NCBI GenBank assembly: GCA_937889015.1
Contig: CALARR010000412.1
Span: 1 to 13,415, forward strand
Direction: 5' to 3'
Source of the DNA: an uncultured Planctomycetales bacterium
GTDB lineage: Bacteria; Planctomycetota; Planctomycetia; Pirellulales; Thermoguttaceae
Length of the DNA: 13,415 nucleotides
A model generated the notes under the pieces. It made no database searches. It had not been told where the DNA came from and was given only the letters and a program-made list of their open reading frames with translations. This document shows, piece after piece, positions 1 to 7,310 of the stretch. Position 1 is the stretch's first letter; the number at the start of each line of letters is the position of its first letter. The translations under genes were made by a program, and so were the position numbers.

Positions 1-69
1 TCCGCAACAGAAACGACTGAAGTTGTGCCGTGGGGATAACGGCCATTTCAGCGCTGTCGCGGTGGCACC

Positions 70-1515
70 TCAGCGTTTGCGTTTCTTGGGGCGATCGTCC
101 TGCAGGCCAATGTGGCCTGGCGGCACGGCGCTGTTCAGGAGTTCCTCCAACTTGGCGCGCATGGTGGCCACGCGCTGGGGCTGCTGGGCGGCAAGGTCCG
201 TCGCCTCGCCCGGGTCGGTGGCCAGGTTGTAGAGCGCGAGGGAGGGCTCGTCTTTGGAAGCGGGCTTTCGCTTGGCCTTGGCGCGCGGGGGTTGTTGGCT
301 GGCAGGTTCGTCCCCCGCGCCCTCCGGTTGGGCGGACGTCCACAGCAGTTTCCAATCGCCCATGCGCACCGCGGCGTGGGTGGGGGACTGGACGCAGAGG
401 ATGGCGTCGTGCGGCGACTTGGCCCCTTGGGTGAGCATGGGCCAGACGTCGCGTCCATCCAGGGGCCGCTTCTGCTCCAGGGAGCCGCCGGCCAGTTTGA
501 CCAGGGTGGGGAACCAATCCACGGCGTGCATCGGCTCGCGGAGGGTGACGCCGGCGGGGATGCGGCCGGGCCAGTTGGCGAAGGCGCAGACACGCACGCC
601 GCCTTCGTAGATCGTGCCCTTGCCGGCGCGGTACTGGCCGTTGGTGGAGAGGCTGCCCGGGTTCGGGCCGCCGTTGTCGCTGGCGAAGAGGATCAGCGTG
701 TTCTCGCGCAGCCCGGCCTTTTCCAGGGCGGCCACGATCTGGCCGATGGCTTCATCCACGGCGGCGAGCATGCCCGCCAGTTTGCGGCGATTGTCGCTCA
801 GGGCGGCATAGGGCTGCGTGTAGCTGTCGGGCACTTGCAGCGGCCCGTGTACGCCGTTGAAGGGCACATACAGAAACAGCGGCTTGGACGGGTCTTTGTG
901 CTGGATCAGGCGGCAGGCCTCGCGCGCCACCAGGTGCGTGCTGTAGCCCTCGTCTTTGACGTCCTTGTCATCGCGGTGCCAGTCGTGCATCCCGTCGCGC
1001 TCGTGGGTGAAATAGTCGATGGCTCCGAAGTAATGACCGTACTGGTGGTCGAAGCCGCGCGCGGTGGGCAGATAGGCGGGCTCGAACTCGCCCAGGTGCC
1101 ACTTGCCGGTGATGGCCGTCTCGTAGCCGGCCTCGCGCAAGGCCTGGGCCAGGGTGCGCTCGGCCAACGGCAGGCCCCACTTGGCGCGCGGCCGCACGAT
1201 CGTATAGACGCCCGTGCCCGTCGCGTAGCGGCCGGTCATCAGGGCGGCGCGCGTGGGCGAGCAGACGGGCTGCACGTAATGCGCGTCGAGAATGGCCCCG
1301 CCGCGTGCCAAGCCGTCGATGTGCGGGCTGCGCAGGTCCTGGCTGCCCATGAAACCGACGTCCGTGCGGCCCAGATCATCGATGAGGAAGAAGACAATGT
1401 TCGGCCGCAGCGGCGCGTCGGCCGCCAGCGCGGGACAGACGCGCGGCACGGCCGACAAGGCCAACATGGCGATGGCAGCGAACAGGGCAGATCGACGTCT
1501 GACGAGGGCGTTCAT
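70..1515 (-). CDS. Exported sulfatase, arylsulfatase B-like
   Basis: Predicted to hydrolyse sulfate esters, probably on a sulfated glycan, outside the cytoplasm. The protein is 481 residues. The start at 1515 is chosen because it places a signal peptide at the N-terminus: residues 1-8 are basic (MNALVRRR), then a hydrophobic stretch, with cleavage likely near the AADA at 31-34. The alkaline-phosphatase-like fold is marked by IDDLG (metal-binding D46, D47), the sulfatase signature CSPTRAALMTGRY with C85 as the residue converted to formylglycine and R89 in place, GKWHLG (K138, H140), VHGP (H223), SDNGG (D280, N281) and K299. The wording around C85 (HYVQPVCSPTR, GTGVY) resembles arylsulfatase B / N-acetylgalactosamine-4-sulfatase more than other classes; the actual substrate is unknown. 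Residues about 396-424 form a hydrophilic insert with a lysine/arginine cluster, and the last residues are PKKRKR. No sulfatase-maturing enzyme is in the window. It diverges from the J-like gene, and no convincing promoter of its own was found. Confidence 0.93.
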   Translation of the reverse strand: MNALVRRRSALFAAIAMLALSAVPRVCPALAADAPLRPNIVFFLIDDLGRTDVGFMGSQDLRSPHIDGLARGGAILDAHYVQPVCSPTRAALMTGRYATGTGVYTIVRPRAKWGLPLAERTLAQALREAGYETAITGKWHLGEFEPAYLPTARGFDHQYGHYFGAIDYFTHERDGMHDWHRDDKDVKDEGYSTHLVAREACRLIQHKDPSKPLFLYVPFNGVHGPLQVPDSYTQPYAALSDNRRKLAGMLAAVDEAIGQIVAALEKAGLRENTLILFASDNGGPNPGSLSTNGQYRAGKGTIYEGGVRVCAFANWPGRIPAGVTLREPMHAVDWFPTLVKLAGGSLEQKRPLDGRDVWPMLTQGAKSPHDAILCVQSPTHAAVRMGDWKLLWTSAQPEGAGDEPASQQPPRAKAKRKPASKDEPSLALYNLATDPGEATDLAAQQPQRVATMRAKLEELLNSAVPPGHIGLQDDRPKKRKR

Positions 1516-1691
1516 GGCGGGGTTCTCGCTACTTGGTCCACAGAAAAATCGCGCCGGAATCGCAAACGGTGCCTGGCTCGCGCCCTTCACCTTCGTCTCC
1601 CAGCGGTGGTCCCGCAACCCCCTCCGCATAGGAATCAAGCCGTTGGCCGTCCACGAGCGATCGGACGCGATGCAGCGCGGTTGGGCGGTGA

Positions 1692-1721
1692 TTGACATTC
1701 TCTGGGCGAAAGTGCGACAAT
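1692..1721 (+). promoter_or_regulatory. Predicted sigma70-type promoter of the J-like gene
   Basis: A perfect -35 box TTGACA (1692-1697) is followed, after 18 bases, by GACAAT (1716-1721), which matches four of six positions of the TATAAT consensus. Transcription would start near 1728. That lies downstream of the first in-frame ATG (1720), which is therefore unlikely to be the start codon if this promoter is used. It sits in the divergent gap between the sulfatase and the J-like gene. This is prediction by eye only. Confidence 0.45.
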
Positions 1722-1752
1722 GCGGGTGGCACGCACCAAGGATCGCGAGGCC

Positions 1753-3441
1753 GTGACACAGGATTTCGACCCCTATCATCGCTGGCTCGGCATTCCGCGC
1801 TCCGAGCAGCCGGCCCATCACTATCGGTTGTTGGGGCTGAGCCTGTTCGAGTCCGATCCGGAAGTCATTCGCGACGCGGCCGAGCAACGCATCGCCCATG
1901 TGCGGACCTATCAGTTGGGCGAGCGCGTGCAGCTTTCCCAGCGGATTCTCAACGAGCTGGCCACAGCGCGCGCCTGTCTTCTCGATCCGCAGACGAAGTC
2001 GGCCTACGACGCCCAACTGCGCGCTGCGCGCGGAGGGGCTCCAGCGCCGCAGCGGCCGCCCCCCTTGCCGCCTGCGGCGGCTGCTGCGGCCATGGCGCCC
2101 GGCGGAAGGGGCGCCGAGGTGCCGCGAGGGGGCTGGAAGGACCATGCCGCGGCGGTGGGGCTGGGCCTGGCCGCCTTGGGCCTTGTGGCCGCGATGGTGG
2201 CCCTGCAGTACTCGCGCCGGGATCGCGACGAAGAGCCGCTGGCCTCCACGACGAATCAGCGCGCGGAAGAACCTGGGCCGGCGCCGACGTCGCCGGCCGC
2301 CTTGCTGGGGGCCGATCGCGAACCGCCGCAACCGCCGCCGGCTCCCGTCGCATCGGTGCCGCCGGCGGAGAAACCGGCCATCCCGCGCGGGGAGCAGCAC
2401 ACCGTGCCGGCCACGAGCAGCGCAGGGCAGTCGTCCGGCGGCGGAGCAGCGCCGGCGATGGAGCCGCGTGAGCCAGCCACTCCTGTTCCGCCCGCGCCCA
2501 CGCCGGTGCTGGCCGGGGCCGAGAGTCGTGCCGCTCCTTCCGCGCGCGTCTCGGGCACGGGGGCGAAGAGTGAGCCGCCGCGCGGTGCAGGGGCGGGCTT
2601 TGCGGAGTCGGCCGCGAACAGGACCTTGCCGCCGCCTCCGGCTTCCGGGTCGACGACTTCTCCGCCGGGGGATCGTCCGGCAAGCGAAGGGTCGCGCGGC
2701 GACTCCAGCCAGGCCCGGCAACAGATAGAATCGCTGCAGCGGATCTATCAGCAACGCAGCGCCCTGCTGGATCAGTGGGAGGCCAGTCGGGCCGAACTGC
2801 GGCAGTTGGCCGCGGACCTCACCGCCGTGGACGCCAGCCTGACCGCAATGACCACCGAGGCGCGGGGCCTGCAGCAGCAGGGCGTTCGGCTCCAGACGCA
2901 AGCGGGCCTGGTGCAGCAACAACTGGCCAACGAAAGCGACTCCAAACGGATTACGGATCTCCAGAACACCTTGGCGCGCTTGAACCAGACTTACGCGGCC
3001 TGCCAGAGGCGCTATGTAGAATTGGACCGGGAGGCCACGCTGGCCAACGGGCAACGCACGCGGATCGTGGCGCAGGTCGCCACGACCCAGGCCACGGTCA
3101 ATCGCCTGCAGGGCGAGGCGGATCAACTGCGCGGCGAGTGGCTGAAGGTGACCGACGCCTTCGGCCAGTTGACGCGCGGAGACTACGAACGCGCGGTGAC
3201 GGTGTTCAGCGAATGGATCGTTTTGGAACGCAACAATCCGCTGCCCTATGTGGCGCGTGGGCTGGCGCACCGCCACGCGGGACGCGAGCCGCTGGCCCTG
3301 GCCGACTTCCGCCGCGCGTCGCAAATCTCGCCCAAGGCCACGGCCAAACTGATCCGCGAACTGCAAGCCGCCACCGCATCGTCCGGCGAAGCCAAGTCGG
3401 CCAAGAAGAATCGCAGTGCGACGGCCGAAGAGGAGAAATGA
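1753..3441 (+). CDS. J-like domain, membrane, coiled-coil and TPR-like protein (planctomycete type)
   Basis: Function unknown; probably an inner-membrane scaffold. With the GTG start at 1753 the protein has 562 residues. Residues 1-92 form a J-like domain (FDPYHRWLGIP, HYRLLGL, NELATARACLLDP, SAYDAQLR) that I recognise from many planctomycete proteins. It lacks the HPD triad of true DnaJ domains, so Hsp70 stimulation should not be assumed. Then come an Ala/Pro-rich linker, one membrane helix (about 132-152, followed by RRDRDEE), a low-complexity Pro/Ala/Ser region (about 160-318), a long Gln-rich coiled coil (about 320-465), and a TPR-like helical pair (about 468-535, with GDYERAVTVFSEW and ALADFRRASQISP). 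GTG 1753 is preferred because it has AAGGA at 1738-1742, ten bases upstream, lies just before the conserved domain, and follows the predicted promoter; ATG 1720 would add 11 residues. The gene meets the histidine kinase tail to tail with 24 bases between stops. Confidence 0.85.
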   Translation: MTQDFDPYHRWLGIPRSEQPAHHYRLLGLSLFESDPEVIRDAAEQRIAHVRTYQLGERVQLSQRILNELATARACLLDPQTKSAYDAQLRAARGGAPAPQRPPPLPPAAAAAAMAPGGRGAEVPRGGWKDHAAAVGLGLAALGLVAAMVALQYSRRDRDEEPLASTTNQRAEEPGPAPTSPAALLGADREPPQPPPAPVASVPPAEKPAIPRGEQHTVPATSSAGQSSGGGAAPAMEPREPATPVPPAPTPVLAGAESRAAPSARVSGTGAKSEPPRGAGAGFAESAANRTLPPPPASGSTTSPPGDRPASEGSRGDSSQARQQIESLQRIYQQRSALLDQWEASRAELRQLAADLTAVDASLTAMTTEARGLQQQGVRLQTQAGLVQQQLANESDSKRITDLQNTLARLNQTYAACQRRYVELDREATLANGQRTRIVAQVATTQATVNRLQGEADQLRGEWLKVTDAFGQLTRGDYERAVTVFSEWIVLERNNPLPYVARGLAHRHAGREPLALADFRRASQISPKATAKLIRELQAATASSGEAKSAKKNRSATAEEEK

Positions 3442-3465
3442 GCAGCGCGCAGCGGCAGCGGGTCA

Positions 3466-6222
3466 CTATTGCTCGCCGTGTACGTGCAGCAGGGGCACCA
3501 CCACACTCAAGGTCGTGCCTTCTCCCGCGGCGCTCTCGATGGTCATGTGTCCGTCCAGGAGTCGCACGCGCTGGCGAATGCCTTCCAGGCCGAAGTGTCC
3601 CTTCTCGACCGCGGCGGGGTCGAACCCCACGCCCCAATCCTGGACTTCCATCCGCACCGCGTCTCCTTCCTGGGCCAGGGTGACCTTGACCTTGCGGCTG
3701 TGGCTGTGCTTGCAGGCGTTGGCCAGGGCCTCTTGCATGATGCGATAGAGGGCGTTCTCCAGCACGGCCGGCAGGCGGCCGAACTGCACGTCGCTGTCGA
3801 GCTTGATCTGCGGGCCGCCGTGCCGCCGCTGCTCATGCACCAGGTGCGAAACGGCCGTCTCCAGTCCGATTTCGTCGATGACCGGCGGGCGGACCTCGCT
3901 GATCAATCGCCGCGATTCGAAGTGCGCCTGACGCACCAACTCGACCGCCGTGCGGTAGACCTTGTGCGCCTCCTCCGGCGAGTTGTCGCGCAGCGAATCG
4001 TAGGCCTGGAACTGCATGCCGGCCGCGGCCAGATACTGGGCCAGGCCGTCGTGGATCTCGTAGGCGATGATCTGCCGCTCGTGATCGCTGGCCTGGAGCA
4101 TGCGCCACAACGATTGCCGCTCGCGCTGCAGGGCTTCGTGGGCCTTCTTGCGTTCGGTGATGTCGCGGAAGACGCCCACGATGCAGGGCCGGTCGTCATA
4201 CTGGATGAGCGTGTTGGCGATGTCGGCATAGAACAGGGTCCCGTCGCTGCGGAGGACCGGCCGGTTCTCGGTGAGCTGGGGCTGGTCCAGGGCTTGCGTG
4301 CGGAACTTCTCCAGGACCGCCATCGCTACTTCCGGGGCGTGAATGTCATGCACCGAGAGGGCGAGCAGCCTGTCTTCCGAATAGCCCAACATGCGGCACA
4401 TGGCCGGATTGGCGCGGAGGAAACGTCCCGTGGCGGCATTGACAATCAAGATCCCGTCGGCCGAGCCTTCGTAGATGGATCGCAGCTCGTCGTGGCTCTG
4501 GCGCAGGGCCTGTTCGGCCTGCTTGCGCTCGGTGATGTCGGTCACGCTGCCGGCGATGTAGGCCGGCTGGCCCGCGTTGTCGCGAATCAGGAAGAGATTG
4601 TTGAGCGTGAAGCGGTTCGTCCCGTCCGGCGTCCGATGCATCAGTTCCCCTTGCCACTGTCCCTCGCGCAGGACGGTGGGGATCACCTCCTCTTCCAGTT
4701 GGCGGCGGTGTTCGGCAGGGGCGGTCTGGTAGGTCTGCAGGTTGGGGTCGTCTTCGGCCACCCCGGCCAGCCGGCGGAGCGCAGGATTCATGTACACCAC
4801 GCGGCCGCTCAGATCGCTGATGGCGAAACCTTGGTTGGCGGATTCGGCCAGTCGGCGGAAGAGAGCCAGGTTCTCTTCGGCCTGGCGGCGCTGTTGGACC
4901 TCGCGCGTCAACTGGTCATTGGCGGCGGAGAGATCGGCCGTGCGTTGTTGGACTCGTGTCTCCAGTTCGTCGTGGGCCCGCTGCAGGGCCTCCTCGGTAC
5001 GCTTGCGTTCGGTCAGATCGATGCTCAGCGCCGCCACCTCCGCCACCTGTCCCTGCTCGTTGAGGATCGGGTGTACGGCGTTCTCCATGAATCGGCCCCG
5101 ACGCATGTCCTCGAAACGCACCGGCTGGCCGGTGCGGACCGCCTGGGCAAAATAGCGCATGCGCCCGGCCGCGACGTCGGGGGCGAGGACCTGGTGGAAG
5201 GTGCGGCCCACGATCTCGGCCACCGATCGGCCCAGGCGGCGCGCCGTGGTCTGATTGGCCAGGAGGATGGTCCCGTCGGGCGCCATGAGGACAATCGACT
5301 CGGGGCTGGCGTCCATCAAGGCCTGCAGGCGGCGATTGCTCTCGTGCAGGTTTCTTTCCACCAGTTTGCGTTCGGTGATGTCCACGATCAGGCCTTCCAA
5401 GGCCTCGAGCTCTCCGCTCGCGGAAAACACGCCCGCCCCTTGCTCCCAGACCCATTTCTCCTGCCCCTGGGCGGTGCGAATGCGGTACTCGATCCGGAAA
5501 TGCCCATGTTCGCCGACGGCCTGCTGGATCCGCTCCCAAACCATCTGCCGGTCGTCGGGGTGGATGATCGCGCCGTAGGAAATGGCCCGGTTGCCCTGCA
5601 TCGCCGAGGACTCGTAGCCGGTCAGCGACCGGCAACCCTCGCTGACGAACTCCATGGTCCATTGCGGATCGTTGTTGCAGCGGTAGGCCATGCCGCAGAG
5701 ATTGGAGAGCAACGACCGGAGTTTGCGCTGGCTCTCGTGGAGCCTGGCTTCGGCTCGCTTGCGTTCGCTGAGATCGCTGGAGATCAAGGTGGCCAAAACG
5801 ATCTGGCCATCCAGGATCACCGGGTGGACGTCGGTGACGTACTGCACGCGCCGGCCATCCGGCCGCTGGACGATGGATTCGTACATGGCCGGCCGGCCGG
5901 TTTGGAAAACCCCGGCCAGGCAGTTGCGCGCCGCGGCGTGGCAGGGTGGATCCAGGAAGTCATAGAGGGATCGGCCGAGCATCGCCTGCAGAGCCGTCCC
6001 CGTTTGTGCGCGGTTGACGGACTGGATCACACCTTCGCGGTCAACGCTGGCGATGAGGAGCGGGGCATTCTCGACCGCCGAGCGCCACTGGGCTTCGCGG
6101 TAGCGCCAGTCCTGCTCGCGCTGGCGGCTTTGGGCCGCGCTACGCTCCAAGGCGGCAATCTGTTGCCGCAACGCTTCGTTCTCCACGCTGAGTTGCCGTC
6201 TGGCCTGGTCCCGGTTTTTCAT
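3466..6222 (-). CDS. Cytoplasmic sensor histidine kinase with five PAS domains, NarL/DegS-type
   Basis: Autophosphorylates on histidine in response to a signal sensed by PAS domains and passes phosphate to an unidentified response regulator. The protein has 918 residues and no signal peptide or membrane segment, so it is predicted soluble. A short coiled coil (about 8-40) precedes five PAS/PAC units at about 45-160, 168-290, 297-412, 453-572 and 578-697. Each ends in a linker of the DITERK type (LSERKR, DITERK, DLTERK, DITERK, DITERK). A coiled-coil stretch (about 410-452) separates units 3 and 4. The transmitter is of the HisKA_3 type: H724 in YEIHDGLAQYL, then a HATPase domain with N835 (QEALANACKHS), a G1 box DWGVGF (862-867) and a G2 box GHFGLEGIRQR. 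All catalytic boxes look intact. The ATG at 6222 has no strong Shine-Dalgarno. The PEGA lipoprotein gene ends 34 bases upstream, so the two are probably co-transcribed. No receiver or output-domain gene is present in the window, so its partner is unknown. Confidence 0.93.
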   Translation of the reverse strand: MKNRDQARRQLSVENEALRQQIAALERSAAQSRQREQDWRYREAQWRSAVENAPLLIASVDREGVIQSVNRAQTGTALQAMLGRSLYDFLDPPCHAAARNCLAGVFQTGRPAMYESIVQRPDGRRVQYVTDVHPVILDGQIVLATLISSDLSERKRAEARLHESQRKLRSLLSNLCGMAYRCNNDPQWTMEFVSEGCRSLTGYESSAMQGNRAISYGAIIHPDDRQMVWERIQQAVGEHGHFRIEYRIRTAQGQEKWVWEQGAGVFSASGELEALEGLIVDITERKLVERNLHESNRRLQALMDASPESIVLMAPDGTILLANQTTARRLGRSVAEIVGRTFHQVLAPDVAAGRMRYFAQAVRTGQPVRFEDMRRGRFMENAVHPILNEQGQVAEVAALSIDLTERKRTEEALQRAHDELETRVQQRTADLSAANDQLTREVQQRRQAEENLALFRRLAESANQGFAISDLSGRVVYMNPALRRLAGVAEDDPNLQTYQTAPAEHRRQLEEEVIPTVLREGQWQGELMHRTPDGTNRFTLNNLFLIRDNAGQPAYIAGSVTDITERKQAEQALRQSHDELRSIYEGSADGILIVNAATGRFLRANPAMCRMLGYSEDRLLALSVHDIHAPEVAMAVLEKFRTQALDQPQLTENRPVLRSDGTLFYADIANTLIQYDDRPCIVGVFRDITERKKAHEALQRERQSLWRMLQASDHERQIIAYEIHDGLAQYLAAAGMQFQAYDSLRDNSPEEAHKVYRTAVELVRQAHFESRRLISEVRPPVIDEIGLETAVSHLVHEQRRHGGPQIKLDSDVQFGRLPAVLENALYRIMQEALANACKHSHSRKVKVTLAQEGDAVRMEVQDWGVGFDPAAVEKGHFGLEGIRQRVRLLDGHMTIESAAGEGTTLSVVVPLLHVHGEQ

Positions 6223-6256
6223 GCTTCATTCTACGCATGCACGAAGCGACGGTTCC

Positions 6257-6916
6257 TTACTGCCATCCACCGGGCGGGGCGTTGGGCGGTGCGCCGGCCG
6301 GCAGTTGTGTGGGGGGCAGTTGCCCCGGCTGAAATGGCATCTGCCCCGGCTGCACCTGCATCTGGCCCGGCTGGGGGCCCACGGCCATGGGCGCGGCGCT
6401 GGGTTCCGGCAGGGGCAGTGGTTCGCCGGCCGGCAGGGCGGGCTGCATTGCGGGGCTGCGGGACAGGCCCAAGGGGGCCCCGGTCGGCTGGCCCCGGCGA
6501 AGTTGTTCGGCACGCTGCAGCAATTGCTCTGGCGGGACCAGCATCTGGGGCCGCAACTGGAAACAGAAGTCGCGCGAGTCGCGCAGCTCGCCCGGCACCA
6601 CATTTTCGGAGAAAAAGTCCAGCGGCGGATACTCGTACCAGGGGGCCGGTACCGGCTGCAGAACGGTCAGGGTCTCATAGCCATCCAGGGCCAGGCGGAT
6701 ACGCCGCGTGCCGTAGTAGGTGAAGCCGACGGTGACCGGCGTTCGCCCCACCTCGTAATCGTCGACGTAGACGATGGCGCCGGGCGGATTGCTGCGGATC
6801 ACCATCCGCCGCTGCACGCACCCCGAACCCATTCCGACCTGGATCATGGCCAGAAGCAGTCCCAGCCAGCGGAACTTGCGGCTGCGACGGGAGTTGGAAG
6901 GGGAACGTGTGTCCAT
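6257..6916 (-). CDS. PEGA-domain lipoprotein
   Basis: A predicted lipid-anchored envelope protein of unknown role; PEGA domains are small beta-rich modules often found in surface or periplasmic proteins. With the start at 6916 it is 219 residues. That start gives a classic export signal: basic residues to about 16, hydrophobic LGLLLAMIQVG, then MGSGC with C33 as the lipidation site. The residues before the cysteine (G-S-G) are less typical than a consensus lipobox. The PEGA domain spans about 38-88 (IRSNPPGAIVYVDDYEVGRTP, then IRLALDGYE). The middle part (PAPWYEYPPLDFFSENVVPGE, LRPQMLVPPEQLL) matches my recollection of a conserved planctomycete family. The tail (about 142-219) is Pro/Gln-rich with repeated PGQ units (QPGQMQVQPGQMPFQPGQL). 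An in-frame ATG at 7015 would add 33 residues ahead of the signal peptide, and a candidate promoter lies between the two starts, so it is rejected. It is followed at 34 bases by the histidine kinase. Confidence 0.85.
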   Translation of the reverse strand: MDTRSPSNSRRSRKFRWLGLLLAMIQVGMGSGCVQRRMVIRSNPPGAIVYVDDYEVGRTPVTVGFTYYGTRRIRLALDGYETLTVLQPVPAPWYEYPPLDFFSENVVPGELRDSRDFCFQLRPQMLVPPEQLLQRAEQLRRGQPTGAPLGLSRSPAMQPALPAGEPLPLPEPSAAPMAVGPQPGQMQVQPGQMPFQPGQLPPTQLPAGAPPNAPPGGWQ

Positions 6917-7310
6917 GAGCCTGCCCGGAGTTGGGGCACACTGGGGCCAATATGAAGTCACGGGGCAGGGAGTATAGTCAAGGGTCGTACCTGTCGCCAG
7001 GGCAGTTGACGCCATGCCCAGGGGCCGGTCGACGACCCGTAAGATTCATCCCAAGGCACGCAGCGAAGGCCCCCCAGGGCCAGGCGTCCGAGGCGATTTG
7101 GGCCAAAGCCAGGGCTAGACACCACCCTTCGGGATGGGCAGGGTTTGCTCTAGAAGGCGGAAGCCCCCCCAAGTACAATAGGAGCAAGTTCCAGAACGGT
7201 TTGGCGGTTCTCCCCTTCCACCCGCCTGGTTGGGGTGTCACGGTTCTGGAGTCGCCCCAGACACACTCTGGCTTTCCCACCTCCCCACTCCCGTTTCGAG
7301 CTAGTCGGCC
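6917..7310. other. Intergenic region between the divergent PEGA and PP2C genes
   Basis: No gene is supported in these 394 bases; open frames here have no recognisable protein-like content. The left end holds the candidate PEGA promoter. Toward the PP2C gene, TACAAT at 7174-7179 on the plus strand is a good -10 box, but there is no convincing -35 at normal spacing. CCAGAAC (7191-7197) is repeated in inverted form as GTTCTGG about 45 bases further on, which may be chance. I see no riboswitch or terminator that I could defend. Confidence 0.4.
6971..6999 (-). promoter_or_regulatory. Possible promoter for the PEGA lipoprotein and kinase genes
   Basis: On the minus strand TATACT (6976-6971) matches five of six positions of the -10 consensus. 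A weak -35 candidate, TGGCGA (6999-6994), lies 17 bases upstream. Transcription would start near 6964 and give a leader of about 48 bases before the ATG at 6916. The -35 match is poor (three of six), so this is tentative. Confidence 0.3.

Noticed and set aside
1516..3366. Very long minus-strand open frame (70-3366) continuing upstream of the sulfatase
   Set aside because: Only the part from 1515 downward is sulfatase, beginning with a clear signal peptide. The upstream part is antisense to the J-like gene, is rich in Arg/Gly/Ala and has no family features; it is a GC-driven shadow frame.
3469..6723. 1084-residue plus-strand open frame opposite the histidine kinase
   Set aside because: It mirrors the kinase codon by codon, has no domains, and the kinase on the other strand has every expected catalytic motif. 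Long antisense frames are common in GC-rich genes.
6917..7015. N-terminal extension of the PEGA lipoprotein to an ATG at 7015
   Set aside because: It would bury the lipoprotein signal 33 residues inside the protein, and a likely -10 box falls within the extension.
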